Shown piece by piece: positions 58,701 to 64,000 of a DNA stretch of 64,000 bases. Every line of letters starts with the position of its first letter. The stretch's first letter is position 1. Location: the NCBI GenBank assembly GCA_022836615.1, contig MU405276.1, positions 62,001 to 126,000 on the forward strand. Reading direction: 5' to 3'. The DNA comes from Annulohypoxylon bovei var. microspora (taxonomy: Eukaryota > Ascomycota > Sordariomycetes > Xylariales > Hypoxylaceae). Under the pieces are notes generated by a model. The model did not search any database, was not told the origin of the DNA, and saw only the letters and a list, made by a program, of their open reading frames with translations. The translations under genes were made by a program, and so were the position numbers.

Positions 58701-60534
58701 ATTGACATGGCAACGAGGTTGGTAAACATGAAAAGCCAATAGATGAAGAATGCCGATGCTGATCTGCGAAGGTTTGCCATGAAATAGATAGGGATATGGA
58801 TGCTGAAACATATTAACACTTTTATGGGCAGGTCACAGATGATTGAGGCGAGTCTCTCTGTGAATGGATGGTAGAAGGCATAACGGAACTGCTTCTCGAC
58901 TATGGGACGTTGCGCCCACATCAAAATAACCTGTATAGGATCAGCGTAGCACATTACACCGAGATACAGTGAATGCATACCTCGACTCCCGGTACGAAAG
59001 CATTGACCATCAAAGCGAAGAAAAGGAGCAAAGATCTCTGCTGTAAACTGTCTGCAGTTTCATTCAAATTATAGAACACGCTTCCAATGATAATCCCAAG
59101 GATAGTGTTGGCCACCACGGACGAAATATCCGCAGCAATATTTTTGCATAGCCGTAGATAGGCTCTGTAGATGCAGGCATTGATTTGACTAGGAATCGAA
59201 AGTGGGAATGTGGACGTAGGTAGGTTTCTATAATGGTTTAGTACATGTTTATAATCGATCATTGTTGATAGAAATAGACGTACCTCGATTTTGCGAGCCC
59301 ATAGGCCTTCTCGAGGTCATGCGATGAAACTCCATTGTTAATCGGGTGAGCCGAGTTGAATTCATCAAGCTTAGCACGAAGCATTCTTGCTTCTTCGCTG
59401 TGCTTCCAGACGTTAGAAAACTCCTCGGGTAGCCGTGGTACGCGTTTCTCATAGCCGCTTTGTATAACACGTTCCCTAGGGCTGGTCAAGGAGGTCAAGA
59501 AATCCGCAGTCGTCGCACGACTTGGCCTAACAAACCCAAGACTGACGAAATAATCAGCAGCTGACTCTACAGAACCATAGTATATCTGACGGCCTTCGTA
59601 TAGCAGCGTAACGTTATCGAAGCTCTTTTTGAATAATTATGTCAGCACTATTAACTTCATATTGACTAGGTACCTAGGTACCTAGGCAGACAAGAGTAAA
59701 TACTGACCTGATACATGTCCTCGGAAGCTTGGTAAAGACTCATGACCACGGTTGACCGCTGTTCATTGGTCAGATCCCTCAAGAATTGGATGAATCTGCG
59801 AGCAGTTAAGCTATCTAGTCCTCGAGTGCTGTTGTCCCAGCATTGTAACTGGGCTCCGCCTATGAAAGCCTCAGCGATACTCGTTCGCCGCTTTTCGCCT
59901 CCGCTGATGCCACGGATGAGTGCATCTCCAACCTGCGTGTCGAAAGCCTCGCTAAGCCCGAAGAGTGAAGAGACCTCTCTCCCTCTATTCGGGTCGGGAT
60001 GTCGTTTCCGCATAGACACAGCGAAGTTGAGCGTTTGGCCAAGTGTGAGTTCGGGAAAGTGCACGTCAAGCTCAGCAACATAAACCCGTTCGCCTTTGAA
60101 AGTGTGGTGGAAATTCCGATAAGAGGTCCCTGAATCAAGTATCAGCAAGAATCCAGGGGATTTGCCTTTCAATTCTTACCTTGGTAGTTGATGCTAGCTT
60201 CATCTCTAATGTGAAAGCCATGCGTATCACCGCTTAAGGCTTTGAGGAAGGTAGAACAACCACTCCCAGGCCGACCTAACACAAGTAACATCTCCCCCGG
60301 CAATATCATACCCTCAAAATTGCGCAATATCTGCACCTTTCGTTTACTAGGTGGCCTGAATATTGCCCCGATGAGCCTGGGTACCGTAAGGAGGCTGTCA
60401 AGAAACGTTTGTTGGGTTTGGGATGCCGTAATAAAACCATGGCAATCAAGGTCTCTGAAGGACACACCAAGTTGCAGCTTGCTCAAATGGTGGCTCCCCA
60501 CCGATGGGCTGGCTAGCGTGTCATGTTTCTCCAT
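55734..60534 (-). CDS. PDR-type (ABCG full-size) ABC transporter
   Basis: This plasma-membrane multidrug efflux pump has the reverse (NBD-TMD)2 layout. It starts at 60534 (MEKHDTLASPSVGS) and ends at 55734, with about ten introns (near 60.15, 59.67, 59.25, 58.95, 58.48, 58.25, 57.80, 57.35, 56.72 and 56.20 kb). All joins I tested keep frame. NBD1 shows LGRPGSGCSTFLKAL, GISGGEKRRTSIAEA and WDNSTRGLDS, the usual degenerate PDR pattern. TMD1 has PSQINACIYRAYLRL, then NPLGYTYGGLL. NBD2 has GVTGAGKTSLLNVLADR, LNVEQRKRLTIAVE and DEPTSGLDSQTAW. TMD2 ends FWIFMYRVSPLTYFLEG and the Cys-rich loop. The N-terminus before NBD1 is short (about 90 residues) compared with yeast Pdr5, so an upstream exon may be missing. 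Confidence 0.92.
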
Positions 60535-61701
60535 GATAGAAAGAGGTAAAAGAAAGTAGGACTTCGAGAGCGGGCCGTAGTCAAGCTAGGCTTGCGAGGG
60601 AAACCAGAGGCAAGCCCTGAGACGATAGTAAAGAAGACCACAGCACCGATAGGAGGGATTTTAGTGCGTCGAAATTGGACTTAGATATGATTCCATCTTC
60701 CACATGAATACACCACAGTCGTAGGAAAACAAGAGCCTCAACATAAGTTAGAGGACATAATGCATCAGCCTTGTGGCAAGAAGGATAGTATCAACCATTT
60801 TGGGAAAAGACAATGACCCCACCAGCGGCACAGTAAACTATACAAGTTGTAGGACTGGAAAAGTCTCATCTTTACGATCACGGATGCGATCACGAATTTC
60901 CAAGACTCTAGGTACCTAGGTATTAACAGCCGTCTATGGTGTAAAGTGTTTTTGTTGGTGTTTGGTGTGTTGATATCGGGGGCTGCGTTCCGTTGTGCTG
61001 TCTTATCCTTGCTGCAACCCCAAGCTTACTTTATACAGTATGTATGGCCATGTACGCGGGGGTGTGGGTTTACCATGCATGTTATGAGGCACAATGGTAA
61101 AGGAGGGTGGATTATTTCTTTGACTGGCGCAAAGCCACACCCCTCCCCCTCCAAGCTAATGTTGTACTACGTGATATCTGATCTTCAGGGGACTTGGAGG
61201 GGAATATCATCCAATCAAAAAGTGTTCTTCGTCAGGAAAACGGCTAAAAATTAAATATATTAAAATTTAAATGCAACTTCCATGCATTATTAAATAATGA
61301 AATCATCACCACGAGTCTTGGCAACCCGAGAGAACCCGGTTATGTTACACTTGAGCGCTAGATACATGTCCGATGCATGCACATGAAGACCTTCGACGGT
61401 TGGTTGCTTTTTTCGAATCTGCGAAGACTTCGGGAAGAATAAACGAGGCAAGGGACCGGACCCCTATCTTAAATACCTTGATACTTGCCCTCAGGCGAAG
61501 TCAACATGTAGGTAGGTACCTACCTAGGTTCAATCTTCAGTAAAGCAGGCAAGCAGGTCGAAGAGTACCTATTAATATAATCACTTTATCGTACTAATTT
61601 TATATGCTACGAATTATAACTTTTATAGTTATGTTCTAGTATGTAGAAATCCTTGTAAGATAGCAAAATGGAATTGTTCATCCAATGTAGAAAGAGCACT
61701 T
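60535..61701. other. Intergenic, ABC transporter promoter
   Basis: No gene is seen; the ORF at 60946-61254 has no coding character I recognise. TACCTAGGTA words occur at about 60905-60916 and 61510-61530. Confidence 0.5.
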
Positions 61702-63546
61702 CTACCGCCTCTTCATGCGAACTACGATAGCGTGCTTCGGCATGGAGATACCAAACCCATAGTTGCGCGAACCAAATTTCAACTCCTTAGTAATGATTTC
61801 GATGTCGAATTCCTGTGTTAGAAAGGCACAGGCAAAAGTCATGACATTCTTGGCCAGGAATCTACCTGGACAGACCAGATTGCCACCTAAATTGAAATTC
61901 ACGTAAGTTTTTGGATGTGTATATCTGGGTATCATATGTGAAAGTTGCTTACCTCCATATGGGATCCAAGAACCCTCCAGCCCCTTCAAGGAGAAATACG
62001 GCGCTGTATCTTGAGGATTGTCATAGTTAGGTTCCCGGCGCACAATCTTGCTCGGGCCACTTGAAGGATCTTTCGGATCAGTCAGAAATCTCTCCGCCCA
62101 GAATGTATCGAGAGGATGTAAGCCATCTTTTGTGTTCCAAAACTCGTTATCCATGTGAGCCATAGCTGAATTAACCAGGCCAAGTTTACCCTTCGGAAGC
62201 CAATATTTTCCTAGAGGGACGTCCTCTATCGGGGAGCTAACTATAGTGAAAGTCTCGACATAGAGTCGAAGCGTTTCAGCATAGATAGAGGCAAGGAGTG
62301 GGTTATTGGAAAGTTTCTTGAGGTCAATCTCCGCTAGCGACTGTTGACCAAAGTCTGATGTGATTTCATCCCTGACGCGATTAACGAGGTTTGGAGTCTC
62401 AGCAACTTGTAATACTATTAGAGCTGATGCTGCTACTATGTTAGATAGTGACCTGATATATAGTTAGCGAAATATGTCAAACTCCTAATTCTGTGGTACT
62501 CACGCCCAAGCAACACCAAGATCACCCGCAGCCAAGCTATCTTCGTCTTGCAGGTTCTTAAGGGCTTCCTGACGCTGTCTCATCCACTCGGATCCCCAGA
62601 AGGGATCGCTATCGCCATCAGGGCCGATACTGGACTCGGTGAAGTGTTCCCTCGCATAAGTATACCAACGCTTGAAATGGGAATGGAGCCTCCGTCGCAC
62701 CGCATAAGGCTTTGGCAAGATGAATTCCGGTATTCCTTTAGCTAGCAACGGAAACCAATGTTCGAACTCGAAGAGATCATCCATAAAGGTAGGATTAAGG
62801 CGGAGTAAGCTAGGGCCGAAGATAGACTGAATTATCGATGCCCCAACAGTATAGTGGGCGAACTTATGGAAGTCTTCTACTTCTATCCACTCCTTTTCGT
62901 CTGTTGGCTCGAGCTTTTGAATGTGAGACATGAACGTCTCCCTGAATCTCTCAAGCTTTAGGCCGAATCCTGACCCGGTCAGAGCCTTGTCTATTCCACC
63001 GGCTAGGAGGCGATGGATGCGATCTTGTGGTAAAATATTACTTCCGGGGTAAGGCTTAGCAAATGGCCCCGAGTTATCTGCCGCGTAGCGAGACAGCGTC
63101 TTCTCTGACATCCCAAACATATATCTGCACGCAAACACGTGCACCTTCCCAGCGCACATAGAAGCTGATTTCTTCCAGATTTCCTTGACCGTCGATCGGT
63201 CTTGGAAGAGGAATATATCACAATTTGGGCCAATGGCAATCCTTGACGAAGTAAGCTGGCCACCATACGATCTGTAACTATTAGAATCTCGAGATCTTCC
63301 TTAAGGACATCATTTAACTAACGTAATGCGTCGCAGGAAGCTAGGAAAGTCCCACAGCATTGGTGCTATGGTACCCAAATATGGTACCCAGGCTGGATAT
63401 TTCGGAGGGAGCTGCTGCTTCCTGGGTTTCTTATTGGCTTGGTGGTACTCATGAACATCGCGTACATATTTCACCACAGACGCAGTGCCAGCGATGAAGC
63501 CCAAGAAGGCGATGAACCATATAGGTTGCACAACTGATGCAAGCAT
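61702..63546 (-). CDS. Cytochrome P450 monooxygenase (copy 2)
   Basis: Exons 63323-63546, 62504-63271, 61953-62452 and 61702-61886 join in frame to 558 residues. A hydrophobic anchor (about 5-28) precedes PPKYPAWVPYLGTIAPML. The I-helix region (GVAWASLSNIVAASALIVLQVAETP) again lacks the AGxxT threonine. The K-helix has YAETLRLYVET (ExxR). The heme loop is split by the last intron: SWIPYGG, then GNLVCPGRFLAK. The C-terminal MPKHAIVVRMKRR closes it. Its length, anchor, layout of introns and heme loop pair it with the plus-strand P450 at 50.6 kb, though the sequences are clearly diverged. Substrate unknown; membrane-bound in the ER is the family norm. Confidence 0.9.
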
Positions 63547-64000
63547 GATGGCGTTCGTAAAGTGAATTTTTAATCAATGAACTTAGATGACGAGGACAAG
63601 AGGCGTAAAATTCGTGACACTGCGGTCGTAGATCTTAAGCAGGCTTCCGACGAACACTTGGTGGGGTCCGCCCTTCTTTAAGTTGTCCAGCCTTACTTCG
63701 CAGTGTATATAAGAACGTTCTATTCCAAGTGCTGGAGTGTTACTTGGGTCGATACCATGCCCGCCCTGGAATCCTCGGACAACCCCCATTTTAGCTACAA
63801 GTGTTCAGTCAGATATGACTCGAGTCTCAGAATGCCGTATTGCATTCAGCTAACTGCGCCGCTAGGACTTCGAGCCCTTCAACTGGTGGTGGTCAGAATC
63901 ATCATCTCTTCTATATGATCATTATCGACATCCGCCTTAATACTAGGTGTACGCCCACAATAAAACCTCTTATACGTGCTGGATCAGCCCCAACCGATAC
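63547..64000. other. Window end, no gene seen
   Basis: This is the presumed upstream region of the minus-strand P450. No recognisable coding segment reaches the window edge, although one could continue beyond it. Confidence 0.4.

Noticed and set aside
60946..61254. ORF of 102 residues upstream of the ABC transporter
   Set aside because: Hydrophobic start but Cys/Trp-rich random-looking tail, and no homologous pattern; likely noncoding promoter DNA.

Overview
The window is nuclear DNA of a filamentous ascomycete (Pezizomycotina). A Sordariomycete is likely but inferred. Evidence: short GT..AG introns (about 50-80 nt) with CTAAC-like branch sites, a wetA conidiation regulator, HET and NACHT incompatibility-type genes, secreted plant cell wall enzymes (AA9 LPMO, GH11 xylanase), a PDR transporter, and long AT-rich spacers scattered with the palindromic word TAGGTACCTA.

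Layout. 1-9 kb: a 2EXR gene and an F-box gene converge, then a small Ser-rich ORF and SPT16 (FACT complex). 9.6-16.7 kb: AA9 LPMO, an AIF/FSP1-like FAD oxidoreductase, a decayed DUF4246 gene and a MYND-finger gene. 17-25.6 kb: a HET-domain gene, a CorA-like membrane protein, a SUR7/PalI tetraspan protein and a conserved fungal protein of unknown function. 25.6-31.9 kb: gene-poor AT-rich spacer. 31.9-39.7 kb: a disordered Ser-rich protein, wetA and GMP synthase. 40.4-46.9 kb: a SesB-like hydrolase/NACHT/WD40 receptor divergent from a frameshifted fructosamine-kinase gene. 47.7-48.5 kb: a GH11 xylanase whose last catalytic residue lies on a small third exon that ORF calling misses. 50.6-63.5 kb: two related P450s, a rhodopsin-domain 7-TM protein and a full-size PDR ABC transporter. 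This set looks like an oxidation/export module with no biosynthetic backbone enzyme in view.

Housekeeping genes (SPT16, GMP synthase) alternate with rapidly evolving accessory genes. Two pseudogenes, four short interstitial telomere-type repeats and abundant low-complexity DNA fit a dynamic accessory region. Exon joins were worked out by hand from splice signals and frame continuity. No similarity search was run, so family names rest on recognised motifs.
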